Assembly: GCA_963744575.1 (NCBI GenBank)
Contig: CAVUUF010000004.1
Coordinates: 62,001 to 126,000 of the forward strand
Length of the DNA stretch: 64,000 nt
Direction: 5' to 3'
DNA from: Palsa-504 sp963744575
GTDB taxonomy: Bacteria > Actinomycetota > Actinomycetes > Streptosporangiales > Streptosporangiaceae
The position numbers and the translations under genes are program-made. Below are positions 8,939-19,752 of the stretch, one piece after another. Under the pieces are notes generated by a model that saw nothing but the letters and a program-made list of their open reading frames with translations, did no database searches and was not told where the DNA came from. Numbering within the stretch: the stretch's first letter is position 1; every line of letters begins with the position of its first letter.

Positions 8939-9477
8939 GCCGCTTCTCCCTCCGTTTTAGGCGCGGCCCGCGGCTGAAACGCCGCGAAACGCGCGAAATA
9001 GCCCCAAAGACACCCGCTCCCCGGCGGTTCCCCGCCTGGCCTCGTTCCCCCGCCGGACGCCCGGCCCGGAACTGCCCCCCACGTTTATTCACGCTCCGGC
9101 AGCTTCGATAGTTCCGATTGTCATTGCGCCTTTCCGTCGTCGGGACAATTACCACGATTCGCAGGAAGTATTCGGCCTCGTCACAGCAAGTTCCAAGGCC
9201 ACAGTTTGCGCTCAGCACGCCATTGAAGCATCTTTTAGCCGTAAAATGCTGGCCCGGCCGGGCCGGGCCCCGGGGGCCCGGCCCGGCCGGGCCCGTCGTC
9301 AGGCCATAATGGGGCCACCACACCGGCACTTTGGGTTGAAGGACACGAAGGATGAGGCATCATCCGCCGCCGCGCACCCCGGTGATCCGCTGAGCGCGGC
9401 ACCGGATCGACCGGAGCGCCGGCCCCGGCCCCGGTGACCGCGTTGGCCCCGGCGACCGCGCCGACCGCGCCGGCCCG
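8939..9477. other. 539-bp gap between kamA-like gene and plsX
   Basis: Bases about 9070-9245 are less GC-rich than their surroundings and probably hold the promoter and leader of the kamA-like gene on the minus strand. A very strong GC hairpin follows at 9251-9293. A CATAAT hexamer at 9305-9310 could be a -10 element for plsX. Open frames here are short, biased and not recognisable. I see no supported gene. Confidence 0.4.
9251..9293. repeat. Perfect 20-bp all-G/C inverted repeat with 3-base loop
   Basis: Two arms of 20 bases made only of G and C (9251-9270 and 9274-9293) pair without mismatch around CGG. No T-run follows on either side, so it is not a classic intrinsic terminator. Actinomycetes do use T-less hairpins. 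It lies about 310 bp upstream of the divergent kamA-like gene and 185 bp before plsX. Confidence 0.75.
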
Positions 9478-10566
9478 GTGACCGCGCCGGCCGCGGTGAC
9501 CGCCCCGGCCCCGGCGACCGCGCCGGCCCCGGTGATCGCGGTCGACGCCATGGGCGGGGATCACGCCCCCGATGAGATCGTGGCCGGGGCGCTCGCGGCC
9601 CAGCGTGAGCACGGGGTCCGGGTACTGCTCACCGGGCCCGCGCCGCGGCTGCGTCAGGTGCTCGGCGGGATCGGCGCCATCGACGAGGTCCAGATCGTGG
9701 CGGCCGAGGACAACCTGGCCATGGACGAGGGCGCGCTGGCCAGCCTGCGCCGCCCGCGCTCCAGCGTGGCGGTGGCGTGCCAGCTGGTCAGGCGCGGCGA
9801 GGCGGCGGCCGTGGTGTCGGCCGGGTCCACCGGCGGCATCGTGGCGACGGCGCGGCTGCGGCTGCGGTCGCTGCCCGGCGTGCTGCGGCCGGGGCTCGCC
9901 GTGGTGCTGCCGACCCGGCCGGGCCGCACGGTGCTCATCGACGCGGGCGCGACCGCCGATCCCAAGCCGGAGATGCTGGTCCAGTTCGGCCAGCTGGGCG
10001 TGGCGTACGCGCAGACCGCGCTCGGCGTCGCGGCGCCCCGGGTGGGCCTGCTGACGATCGGGACCGAACCGGGCAAGGGGAACAAGTTGACCAGGCGCGC
10101 GCACGAGCTGCTGGCCGCCGATCCGCCGCACGGGGCGCTCCCGCTGAGCTTCGCGGGCAACGTGGAAGGCGGCGGGCTGCTGGCCGGCGAGCTCGACGTG
10201 ATCGTGACCGACGGCTTCACCGGGAACGTCGCGCTGAAGACGCTGGAGGGCTCGATCCGGTTCGCCACGGCCGAGCTGCGGGCCGCGGTGACCGCCACCA
10301 GGACCGCCCGCGTCGGCGCCTTCCTGCAGCGTCGCGGGCTGCGTGAGCTGGCCGCGCGGCTCGACGCCGAGAGCTACGGCGGCGCGGTGCTGCTCGGCCT
10401 GGGCGGAACCGTGGTCATCGCCCACGGCGCGAGCACCGCTCGCGCGGTCACCTCGGCCTGCCTGCTCGCGGCCGACCTGGCCCGCGCCGAGATCACCGAG
10501 AAGATCACCCAGCGGCTGGGCCCGGGCCGGCCGTGGCCGGGCCGGCCACTTCCTCCGCAGGCCGTT
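9478..10566 (+). CDS. plsX: Phosphate acyltransferase PlsX (stop codon displaced)
   Basis: Converts acyl-ACP to acyl-phosphate, the first step of phosphatidic acid synthesis with PlsY. Signatures: VIAVDAMGGDHAP near residue 20, SAGSTGG, IGTEPGKGN, FAGNVEG and VTDGFTGNVALK. The GTG start gives an 18-residue Ala/Pro/Thr lead-in before the domain. Homology ends at about EKITQRLG, near base 10530, but no stop follows in this frame until 10932, which would run some 300 bp into argS. A TAG at 10566 lies one frame away, so a one-base indel in the GC-rich repeats at 10517-10550 is likely. Coordinates here end at that displaced stop. The usual rpmF partner is absent. Confidence 0.85.
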
Positions 10567-10627
10567 AGGTGCTGGTCGGCGGGCTGTCTCGCGCCAGAGC
10601 CCGCGCCGCCGCCTATAGGCTTGGGTC

Positions 10628-12403
<1,776 letters not shown>

Positions 12404-12647
12404 CCGAGCGCTGAACTCCTCCGCGCTTTCCCCGCTCACCCAGCCGGGGCGCGCCGCGAGCATGTGAACTCGCGAACGTACTGCTTACAGGAGCCCGGAT
12501 TCCAGGCCCGCCCGGAGCCGGCCAGGGCAATCTCGGACCCATGGACACGAACGGGCCGTCATTCGGTTACCCAGAAACCACCAGGCCCGGACAGTCGTAC
12601 CCGGACGCGCGAAGCGGGCGTGCCGTCCACGGAACAAGGAGGCATCC

Positions 12648-13538
12648 ATGAGGGCCCGCGATCGGCGGTACTTGAAGACCCGAGCCGGCATCGTGACCGC
12701 GGTGCTGGCCGGCGGCGCCGTGGCAGCGGCGGCGATGGTCGCCACGAACCACGGGGCGGCATCGGTGGCCACGCCGGCCGCTTACTCGTCTGGTTACAGC
12801 AGCGAGGGAACCCTGCTCAGTTCGGCCCTGAGCGACTGGGGCTGGTCCAGGCCGAGTTCCTACCACCAGCTCGCCCGGCTCACCCAGGCCCGGACGTTCA
12901 GCCAGACCTGGCACCAGGGCCGGCTCCTCGCCGTGCAGCGCGGCGTCGTGGTGCTGGTTACCAGGAAGTTCCTGATCTTGCGGTCGGCCAACGGCGCACT
13001 GCACCTGTGGCTGCTGTCCGGCCACACGAAGATCCAGAATGTGTCGGGCACGGCGGCGGGCACCCAGGCGCTGACCGCCAGCATCAGTGCCACGCGGCAG
13101 GCGATGACCTCGGGCAACATGATCCCGGCCAGCACGCTGATGGCCGGCAGCCCGACCACGGCCGCGGCCATGCTGACGCCCGCCCCGGCGCCGCAGACCG
13201 TTACCGTCCGGGTGGCGAACACCGACCTCACCGTGACGGTCACGGTGACCAGGGGCACCGCGACGGTGTCCCAGACCGCGACCACTCCGGCGGCGAGCAT
13301 GCCGAGGTGGAGCCCGGTGACGTTCACCCAGAACGCCTGGCTGGCCAGCAGCCACCTCGCCCGCGGTGACCTCGCCCTGGTCGCGGGCACGCGATCGCAC
13401 TGGACGCTGCACGCCCAGCTGATCCTGTTCACCCCGCTGAGCACCGCCGACGTCGGCGGCCGTGCCGGTGCCGGTGGCGCCACCGGCACCGGCACGGCAC
13501 CGGCCACCCAGCCGACAGCCGCGGCGACCCACTGGTGA
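12648..13538 (+). CDS. Secreted or membrane-anchored protein of unknown function
   Basis: Not recognised. The 296-residue product starts with a basic stretch (MRARDRRYLKTR) and a hydrophobic segment (residues 13-33) ending in AAAAMVATNHGAAS, which could be a signal peptide or N-terminal anchor. The rest is rich in Ala, Thr, Ser and Val with a VTVTVT-rich middle, and the tail is Gly/Ala/Thr low complexity, suggesting an extracytoplasmic protein. AAGGAGG precedes the ATG at good distance. Its TGA overlaps the GTG of a winged-helix regulator (GTGA), so the two are probably coupled. A role as sensor or output for that regulator is speculation. Confidence 0.7.
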   Translation: MRARDRRYLKTRAGIVTAVLAGGAVAAAAMVATNHGAASVATPAAYSSGYSSEGTLLSSALSDWGWSRPSSYHQLARLTQARTFSQTWHQGRLLAVQRGVVVLVTRKFLILRSANGALHLWLLSGHTKIQNVSGTAAGTQALTASISATRQAMTSGNMIPASTLMAGSPTTAAAMLTPAPAPQTVTVRVANTDLTVTVTVTRGTATVSQTATTPAASMPRWSPVTFTQNAWLASSHLARGDLALVAGTRSHWTLHAQLILFTPLSTADVGGRAGAGGATGTGTAPATQPTAAATHW

Positions 13539-13984
13539 GTCCGGCCGGCCAGCCCCAGGCGGCGCCAGCCTGGCTGGCGCACCCGCGTTCCGCGCGGGTG
13601 CGCCGGCCGGGGCACGCTGCCGGTCCCGGATACGCGCATGACTGTTACCCCGACCCCGCGGACCACGGGGAGGACACCGGGCCGCGCCTGCTGCGCTGCG
13701 GCGACCTGGTGCTGGACGAGTCCCGGTGGACGGTGCACCGCGCCGGAACGCTGGTGGAGCTGTCCCCGACCGAATTCCGGCTGCTGGCCTGCCTGCTGCG
13801 GCATCAGGGCAGCGTGCTGAGCAGGGCGCAGCTGCTGCAGCACGTGTGGGGCCTCGGCTACACCGGCCAGTCCCAGGTGGTGGAGACCTACGTCAGCTAC
13901 CTGCGGCGTAAGCTCCACCGGCTCGGGCCGCCGCTCATCCACACCCGCCGTGGCGTCGGTTACCTGCTACGCAGTGCCGGCTAG
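13535..13984 (+). CDS. OmpR/PhoB-type winged-helix DNA-binding protein without receiver
   Basis: A 149-residue protein. Residues 1-50 are Pro/Ala/Gly-rich with no domain; residues 52-147 form a complete trans_reg_C winged helix: LLRCGDLVLDES, VELSPTEFRLLACLL, VLSRAQLLQHVWG, VVETYVSYLRRKL and HTRRGVGYLL. The phospho-receiver domain normally in front is missing and there is no histidine kinase nearby, so control must be by another route such as expression, partner binding or redox state. It starts with GTG inside the stop of the secreted-protein gene, which implies translational coupling. Confidence 0.88.
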   Translation: MSPAGQPQAAPAWLAHPRSARVRRPGHAAGPGYAHDCYPDPADHGEDTGPRLLRCGDLVLDESRWTVHRAGTLVELSPTEFRLLACLLRHQGSVLSRAQLLQHVWGLGYTGQSQVVETYVSYLRRKLHRLGPPLIHTRRGVGYLLRSAG

Positions 13985-14092
13985 CCCCGGCCGAGCCGGT
14001 CCTGGGCCGCACGGCACCTCGCCTCGCGCCGGGGGGGCCGAATGCCGTACGCTCGAAGCGGGTTCGCCAACCGCAGGCTCAGGAGGCGGCTA

Positions 14093-14260
14093 ATGACCGG
14101 ACTCATCTTGCTGGTCTTCATCTGCGCCCTGATCGCGCTGGGATGGACGCGCTTGCGCGGCAAGATGAAGCTGAACGTATCGGGTAAGCACTGGCTGGGG
14201 CCGATCGTCATCGTCGGCGTGGTCCTGCTCCTGATGTGGTCGGCGCATAGCGGCCACTGA
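14093..14260 (+). CDS. Small two-helix membrane protein
   Basis: Fifty-five residues: TGLILLVFICALIALGW forms a first hydrophobic segment, a basic loop (TRLRGKMKLN) follows, and GPIVIVGVVLLLMW forms a second, ending SAHSGH. AGGAGG lies 6 bases before the chosen ATG; an earlier in-frame start 17 codons upstream lacks a good ribosome site. Function not recognised. It faces the SpoIIE phosphatase gene convergently, 27 bp away. Confidence 0.6.
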   Translation: MTGLILLVFICALIALGWTRLRGKMKLNVSGKHWLGPIVIVGVVLLLMWSAHSGH

Positions 14261-14287
14261 TCCGGCGGACCGGCTGCGGCCGGCCGC

Positions 14288-16581
14288 TCAGTGCTGGCCG
14301 CCGCTGCGCGGCATCTCGAACCAGACCGCCTTGCCTTCCGGGGTGGGCCTGGACCCCCACCGGGTAGCCAGCTGCTCGACCAGGTAGAGGCCACGGCCGC
14401 CCTCGTCCGTCTCCCCCGCGGTGCGGATCCGGGGCAGCCTGAGGTCGGAATCGAACACCTCCACCCACACCGAGGCGGCGCCGCGCCGCAACCGCAGCGC
14501 GAAGTCCCGGGACGACGAGGGGGGCTGCGGCGGGCCGGCCGGGTCCGCGGCGGCGCGGCGGTGTTCGCGGCGCGGGCGAGGCCGGACCCGCCGGGGGCGC
14601 CCACCGCCGCGGGCATGACCAGCGGCTCCATCTCCAGGTCGAGGTCGAGGTGGCGTCCCGCGCTCGGCGTGACCGAAGCATGCAGCACCGCGTTGGTGAC
14701 CACCTCAGAGACCAGCAGGCAGGCGAGCTCGGCCTGCCCGGTGTCCATGCCCCAGGACCGGAACGTCTGGGCGGCCAGCCGGCGCGCCTCGGAGACCATG
14801 ATCGGTTCGGCCGGGAACGTGCGCTCGGCCGAGGCGAGCTCGGACGGCGAGGACTTGACCACCAGGATCGCCATGTCGTCGTCGATGTCCCCGGGCACCG
14901 CGTACTCCGCCGCCGTGGCCACGGCGTCCGCGTCCCCGCTGGCCGCGGCGGCGCGGACGGCCTGCTGCAGCATCTCCACCGCTTCGGCCTCGGTGTAGTG
15001 GCCCGAACTGTCGGCCCGGGTCCGCCGGTCGGTCAGGCCGTCGGTGTAGAACACCAGGATGGCCCCGGGCGGCATGGCGATGGTCTGCGTCTTGTAGGTG
15101 GGCAGCCCGCTGATGCCCTTGCCCCGCACGCCGAGCAGGACGCCCTTGTGCCGGAACTCGAGCTGCCGCACCTGCCCGCCGCTGATCAGCAGCGGGGCGT
15201 CGTGGCCCGCGTTGGCGAAGGTCAGCTCCCTCGACCACGCGTCGTAGATCATGTAGATGCAGCTCACCGTGGGCGGGTCCCCGGCCAGCATGCCGTTCTC
15301 GCCGGCCGGGGCGAGCGCGCGGCACCAGTCGTCGAGTTTGCGCATGATGTCCGCGGGCGACTTCTCATCCTGGGCGAACGCCCGCAGGGCCGCCCGCAGC
15401 TGGCCCATGATCGCCGCCGCCCGCGGGCCGCGGCCCTCGACGTCGCCGATGACGATGCCCACCCGTCCGGCGGCCAGCGGGATGATGTCATACCAGTCGC
15501 CGCCCACCTGCGTCTGGATCCCCTGGCCCTGGGTCTCCAGCGGTTTGGCCGGCACGTACCTGCAGGCCACCTGCAGGCCGTCCAGCTCGGGCATCGCCTG
15601 CGGCAGCAGGCTCTTCTGGAACGCCAGCGCGGTCTGCCGCTCGGTCTCGAACAGCATCGCGTTGTCGATCGCGATGGCCACCCGGCTGGCGATGGCGCCG
15701 ATGAGATCGCGGTCGGGCGTGTCGTAGTGGTGCACGTCACGCTCGGTGAGCCGGGACAGGGCCAGGCTCATCACGCCGAGAAGCTCTCCCCGCGCGTACA
15801 GCGGTGCCGCTATCACTGACGTCAGCCCGGCCTGGCGCGCCGCCGCCATGCTCTCCGGGCTCGGCGCGGGATAGTAATCGCTGTCCAGGTCGTTGATCGC
15901 GATCGCGTCCAGGCGGGCCATCGCCTGCTGGCAGAAGTGACCGTCGGGATAGTGGATCTGCTCGCCCACCTGGGCCCAGGTCCCCGGCGGCGGCACCCAG
16001 TCGCTGGCGTGCCGCATGGCGCGGCGGATCAGCTGCTCACCGGCGAACAGGTCGATGAAGCAGTGATCGGCGAACTGCGGCACCAGGATCTGCGCCACGT
16101 GCTTGAGCGTGGTGCCGATTTCCAGGGATCCGGCCAGCCGCTCGCCCACCCGCTCGAGCAGGGCGATCCGGTCCTGCTGGTCCTGCCCTCCGGGGTGGCC
16201 CGCCTCCCGGGCCAGGATCACCATCCCGTCGATGTCGCCGTCCGGGGGCCGCAGCGGAACGGCGAAGGCCCGGATGAGCGTGCGGGACCCGTCGCCATCC
16301 GCGCTCTCGCACATCCCCTCCCAGGACCGGCCGCCCAGCACCTGTCCGACCAGGTCGTCCGTCCTATCCGCGCCGTCGTCGGCGAACAGGCCCAGCGACT
16401 CCACCGGGCAGCCGGCCAGCCGCGCGGTGTCACCGGGAACCTGGAAGAGCCGCGCCGCGAACTCGTTGACGTAGCGAATCTGGCCGAGCCGGTCGGTGAC
16501 CACGACCGCTATCTGGGCATGGCTGAGCCCCACGTCAGCAGGAAGGCATGCGTCGGAAGCCGCATCACCCCAGCCCGGCAC
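14288..16581 (-). CDS. PAS-GAF-SpoIIE phosphatase-HATPase regulator, frameshifted near its C-terminus
   Basis: Cytoplasmic sensor phosphatase. Order: PAS (about 20-125, DRLGQIRYVNEFAARLF), GAF (about 150-310, IGTTLKHVAQILVPQFADH), PP2C/SpoIIE (about 325-560, QVGGDWYDI, IGDVEGRG, YTDGLTDRR, DDDMAILV) and an anti-sigma-type HATPase (LLVSEVVTNAVLHA). Such proteins dephosphorylate anti-sigma-factor antagonists. The HATPase is split: its G-box part (GGRGLYLVEQLATRWG) is read one frame away and ends at 14288. The shift maps to about 14519-14560, where there is a run of six G at 14519-14524. In the unshifted frame translation runs to 13981 as nonsense. GTG start. It lies 42 bp downstream of the DtxR-family gene. 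Confidence 0.85.
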
Positions 16582-16623
16582 GTCCGCGCTCCCCAGCCCA
16601 GGCAGCGTTGCCGATTGACATGA

Positions 16624-17370
16624 TCACGCTCCGGCCACCGTCTGACACCGGCTGCTAATGGACACGAAAATGTGCGCGGCGATCTGACTGGGGAGGTCAG
16701 TAGAGATAGCGTCCATCGAGTCGCCGGCTGTCACGCGTACACCATCATCGCCCGTCATGAGAATCACCTCGCGTCCGGGTTGTATCCCGGCGCGCTTGAG
16801 TTTAAGCATCAGAACAAGATCGCTTTGAATTTGCTCGCCAATTCGCCGGATGACGACCCGGGTATCGTCCGGGGATGCGACCCTTGTCATCGCCTCGCCC
16901 GTCTCGTTCGAGGCCGCCCGCACCCGGTCGAGCGCCTCCGCGGGCAGACCGAGTTCGGCCAGGCCAGGTATGAGATTGCCGTGCGGGCAGCGGACCGGGT
17001 AGCCGAGCAGTTCGAGCAGGCGGTGCTCCACGCTCTCCGAGATCACGTGCTCCCAGCGGCACGCCTCGATGTGCACTTCCTCCCACGGCAGCTTGATGAC
17101 GTCGACGAGCAGGCATTCGGCCAGCCGGTGCTTGCGCATGACCCTGGTGGCGAGCGTCCGGCCGACCTCGCTCAGCGACAGCTGCCGGTCCCCGGCCACG
17201 TGCACCAGCCCGTCCCGCTCCATCCGGGCCACCGTCTGGCTGACGGTCGGGCCGCTCTGCGTCAGCCGCTCGGCAATGCGCGCCCGCAGCGGGACGACGC
17301 CCTCTTCCTCAAGTTCGAAGATGGTACGCAGGTACATCTCCGTCGTGTCAATGAGCCCCTGGGCTGTCAA
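16624..17370 (-). CDS. DtxR/IdeR-family metal-dependent repressor
   Basis: A 248-residue regulator. It has the winged helix (LIDTTEMYLRTIFELEEEG, then IAERLTQSGPTVSQTVARME), the metal-binding dimerisation domain with CRWEHVISESVEHRL, and a C-terminal SH3-like FeoA domain (from about residue 160). With Fe(II) or Mn(II) such proteins repress iron uptake or manganese transport genes. The start is a TTG with CAGGAGG 8-12 bases upstream, placing TTEMYLRT at its usual distance from the N-terminus. Length and ligand pattern fit the IdeR branch rather than MntR. The SpoIIE phosphatase gene follows on the same strand and could share its message. Confidence 0.88.
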   Translation of the reverse strand: MTAQGLIDTTEMYLRTIFELEEEGVVPLRARIAERLTQSGPTVSQTVARMERDGLVHVAGDRQLSLSEVGRTLATRVMRKHRLAECLLVDVIKLPWEEVHIEACRWEHVISESVEHRLLELLGYPVRCPHGNLIPGLAELGLPAEALDRVRAASNETGEAMTRVASPDDTRVVIRRIGEQIQSDLVLMLKLKRAGIQPGREVILMTGDDGVRVTAGDSMDAISTDLPSQIAAHIFVSISSRCQTVAGA

Positions 17371-17535
17371 CTCCTCATCCTCCTGCTTGTGATGCTATGC
17401 CGCAGCGGCGAGAACGTGATCCCGTGACCCGGGAAAGGGCGAAAGGAGCGCCGCGATCAGCAGCATTCGGTGAATAACGCGGGGCGAATCGCCTAACGGA
17501 GCTGCCCGGCTGCTTATTCCGCCCGCCGCGCGGCG

Positions 17536-18195
17536 TCAGGGGGACAGCCGGTCGACGGCCCAGCCGCCGCCGGCCCGCCGGTAGCGCATCCGGTCATGCA
17601 ACCGGAACGCGCCAGCCTGCCAGAACTCCACCGCGTCGGGTTCGAGAAGGTACCCGCCCCAGAAGTCGGGCATCGGCACCTGGCCGGGCTCCGGCCAGCG
17701 CCGTTCCAGTTCGGCCACGCGGTCCTCGAGAACCGCCCGCGACGCGATCACGGTCGACTGCCTGCTGGCCCACGCCCCGATCTGGGAGCCCCGGGGCCTC
17801 GACCTGAAGTAGGGCTCGCTCTCGGCTTGCGACAGCAGGCGGACCCGGCCTTCCACGATCACCTGGCGCTCGATGCCGTACCACGGGAACACCAGGCAGG
17901 CCGCCGGGGTCGCGGCCAGTTCCCTGCCCTTGCGCGAGGTTCGGTTGCTGTAGAAGGTGAATCCGGCCTGGTCATGAGCCTTCAGCAGCACCGTGCGGGC
18001 CCGCGGGCGGCCCTCCGCGGTAATCGTGGACAGCACCATCGCCGTGGGCTCGGGCATTCCCGACGCCAGCGCGTCGGCCATCCACCGGGCGAACTGCGTC
18101 ATCGGTTCGCCGGCTATCTGGTGCTCGGGCAAGCCTCGCAAGACTGGCGTGGCCGACGCGGGCGCCACGGGAGTTTCACTCTGCGTAGAGTCCAT
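17536..18195 (-). CDS. pdxH: Pyridoxamine 5'-phosphate oxidase
   Basis: Oxidises pyridoxine or pyridoxamine 5'-phosphate to PLP with FMN. The 219-residue protein shows PRARTVLLK and FYSNRTSRKG (FMN contacts), RGSQIGAWAS, and the C-terminal PdxH block DFWGGYLLEP, VEFWQ, RLHDRMRYRR and W..DRLSP, which separates true PdxH from generic flavin reductases. Full length, ATG start. It is divergent from the citrate synthase gene. Confidence 0.93.
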   Translation of the reverse strand: MDSTQSETPVAPASATPVLRGLPEHQIAGEPMTQFARWMADALASGMPEPTAMVLSTITAEGRPRARTVLLKAHDQAGFTFYSNRTSRKGRELAATPAACLVFPWYGIERQVIVEGRVRLLSQAESEPYFRSRPRGSQIGAWASRQSTVIASRAVLEDRVAELERRWPEPGQVPMPDFWGGYLLEPDAVEFWQAGAFRLHDRMRYRRAGGGWAVDRLSP

Positions 18196-18512
18196 GGTTA
18201 CTGATCCGTTGCGGTCGGTGAGCTTGACTGAACTCTAGTCCCGCGCGGCCGACGCCGGGCCACGCCCGCACCGAAGCTGCCCTGATGCCCGCCCGGTGCC
18301 CAGCCCGGACGCCTGGCCGGATGCCCCGGCGAGGCCATGCCCGCGGGGACTTCGGAAGGGCCGGAGGGGCACCCGGGACGTTCGGGATAGGCCGGATGAC
18401 GCCTGCTACCCATCTCCTTCGTCAAAATTCATTCGGCATACACTCGCAATGACCAGAGCAGAGCTTGGTAGCAGCCTCGGGCACCCCATGAGGCCGACGA
18501 GAGGAAACACCG
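18196..18512. other. 317-bp divergent promoter region between pdxH and citrate synthase
   Basis: No gene is supported. The right end has a less GC-rich stretch (18410-18460) with TTCGTC and CATACACT that could be -35 and -10 elements for the citrate synthase gene, whose ATG is preceded by GAGAGGAAA. Confidence 0.35.
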
Positions 18513-19622
18513 ATGTCGGACTTCAAGCCAGGCCTTGAAGGCGTCATCGCCTTCGAGACGGAAATCGCCGAGCCGGACAAAGAAGGCGGCGCACTCCGCT
18601 ACCGGGGAGTTGACATTGAAGAGCTTGTCGGCCACGTCTCCTACGGGCATGTCTGGGGCCTTCTCGTCGACAATGCCTTCGCGCCCGGGCTGCCGCCGGC
18701 CGAGCCTTATCCGATCCCGGTCCATTCCGGTGACATCCGGGTCGACGTGCAGAGCGCGCTGGCCATGCTGGCGCCCGCCTGGGGCCTGCGGCAGCTGCTC
18801 GACATCGGCGACGACCAGGCCCGGGAGGACCTCGCCCGGGCCTCGGTGATGGCCTTGTCCTTCGTCGCGCAGGCCGCCCGTGGCATCGGGCTGCCCATGG
18901 TCCCGCAACGCCTGGTGGACCAGGCCGCGACGATCACCGAGCGGTTCATGACCCGCTGGCGTGGCGAACCCGACCCGCGGCACGTGAAGGCGGTCGACGC
19001 GTACTGGACGTCGGCGGCCGAGCACGGCATGAATGCCTCGACCTTCACCGCCCGCGTGATCGCCTCCACCGGGGCCGACGTGGCCGCCGCGCTGTCCGGG
19101 GCGGTCGGCGCGATGTCCGGGCCGCTGCATGGCGGCGCGCCCGCGCGCGTCCTGGGCATGATCGAGGAGGTCGAGCGGACCGGGGACGCCCAGGGCTACG
19201 TGACGTCGGTGCTGGACCGCGGCGAGCGGCTGATGGGGTTCGGGCACCGGGTGTACCGGGCCGAAGATCCCCGCGCCCGGGTGCTGCGCCGCACCGCCAA
19301 GGAACTCGGCGCGCCCCGGTACGAGGTGGCCCTGGCCCTGGAGAAGGCGGCCCTGGCCGAGCTCAGGGCGCGGCGCCCGGACCGGGTGCTGGAGACCAAC
19401 GTGGAGTTCTGGGCGGCCATCGTGCTCGACTTCGCCGGAGTTCCCGCGCACATGTTCACCTCGATGTTCACCTGCGCCCGGACGGCGGGATGGGCGGCCC
19501 ACATCCTCGAGCAGAAGCGCACCGGCCGGCTGGTCCGCCCGGCCGCCCGGTACATCGGCCCGCCGACGCGGCCCGTCCGCGACGTCCCCGGCGCGGACCA
19601 GGTGCTCGACCGGGAGGTCTTA
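18513..19622 (+). CDS. Citrate synthase 2-type (stop codon displaced)
   Basis: Condenses oxaloacetate with acetyl-CoA (or propionyl-CoA). The sequence FKPGLEGVIAFETEIAEPDK is the usual start of the actinobacterial short citrate synthase. Active-site blocks are GPLHGGAPARV (His), GFGHRVYRAEDPRA (His) and FWAAIVLDFAGVP (Asp). Homology ends with PAARYIGPPTRPV near base 19580. No stop follows in frame: it stays open to 20492, through most of serC in a different frame. A TAG at 19621 lies one frame away, so a one-base indel or lost stop is likely; coordinates end there. A second, longer citrate synthase usually exists elsewhere in such genomes. Confidence 0.88.
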
Positions 19623-19752
19623 GCGCCCAGGCCGGCCAGGTCTCGCCAGGCCGCTCAGCCCGCTCAGGCCGCTCGGGCGCTGCGGCCCGGTGGATCCCGG
19701 TGGTGTGCGGAGGCGGCCGGCAGCCGTCAGCGCCCGCCGGTAGGCTGCGGGG

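Noticed and set aside
8931..9329. Minus-strand frame of 132 codons upstream of the kamA-like gene
   Set aside because: It overlaps the kamA start region and the GC hairpin, and its composition is mixed with no homology. More likely promoter and leader.
9352..9393. Thirteen-codon frame MRHHPPPRTPVIR before plsX
   Set aside because: A short Pro-rich frame behind a weak AAGG; too short to support as a leader peptide without conservation data.
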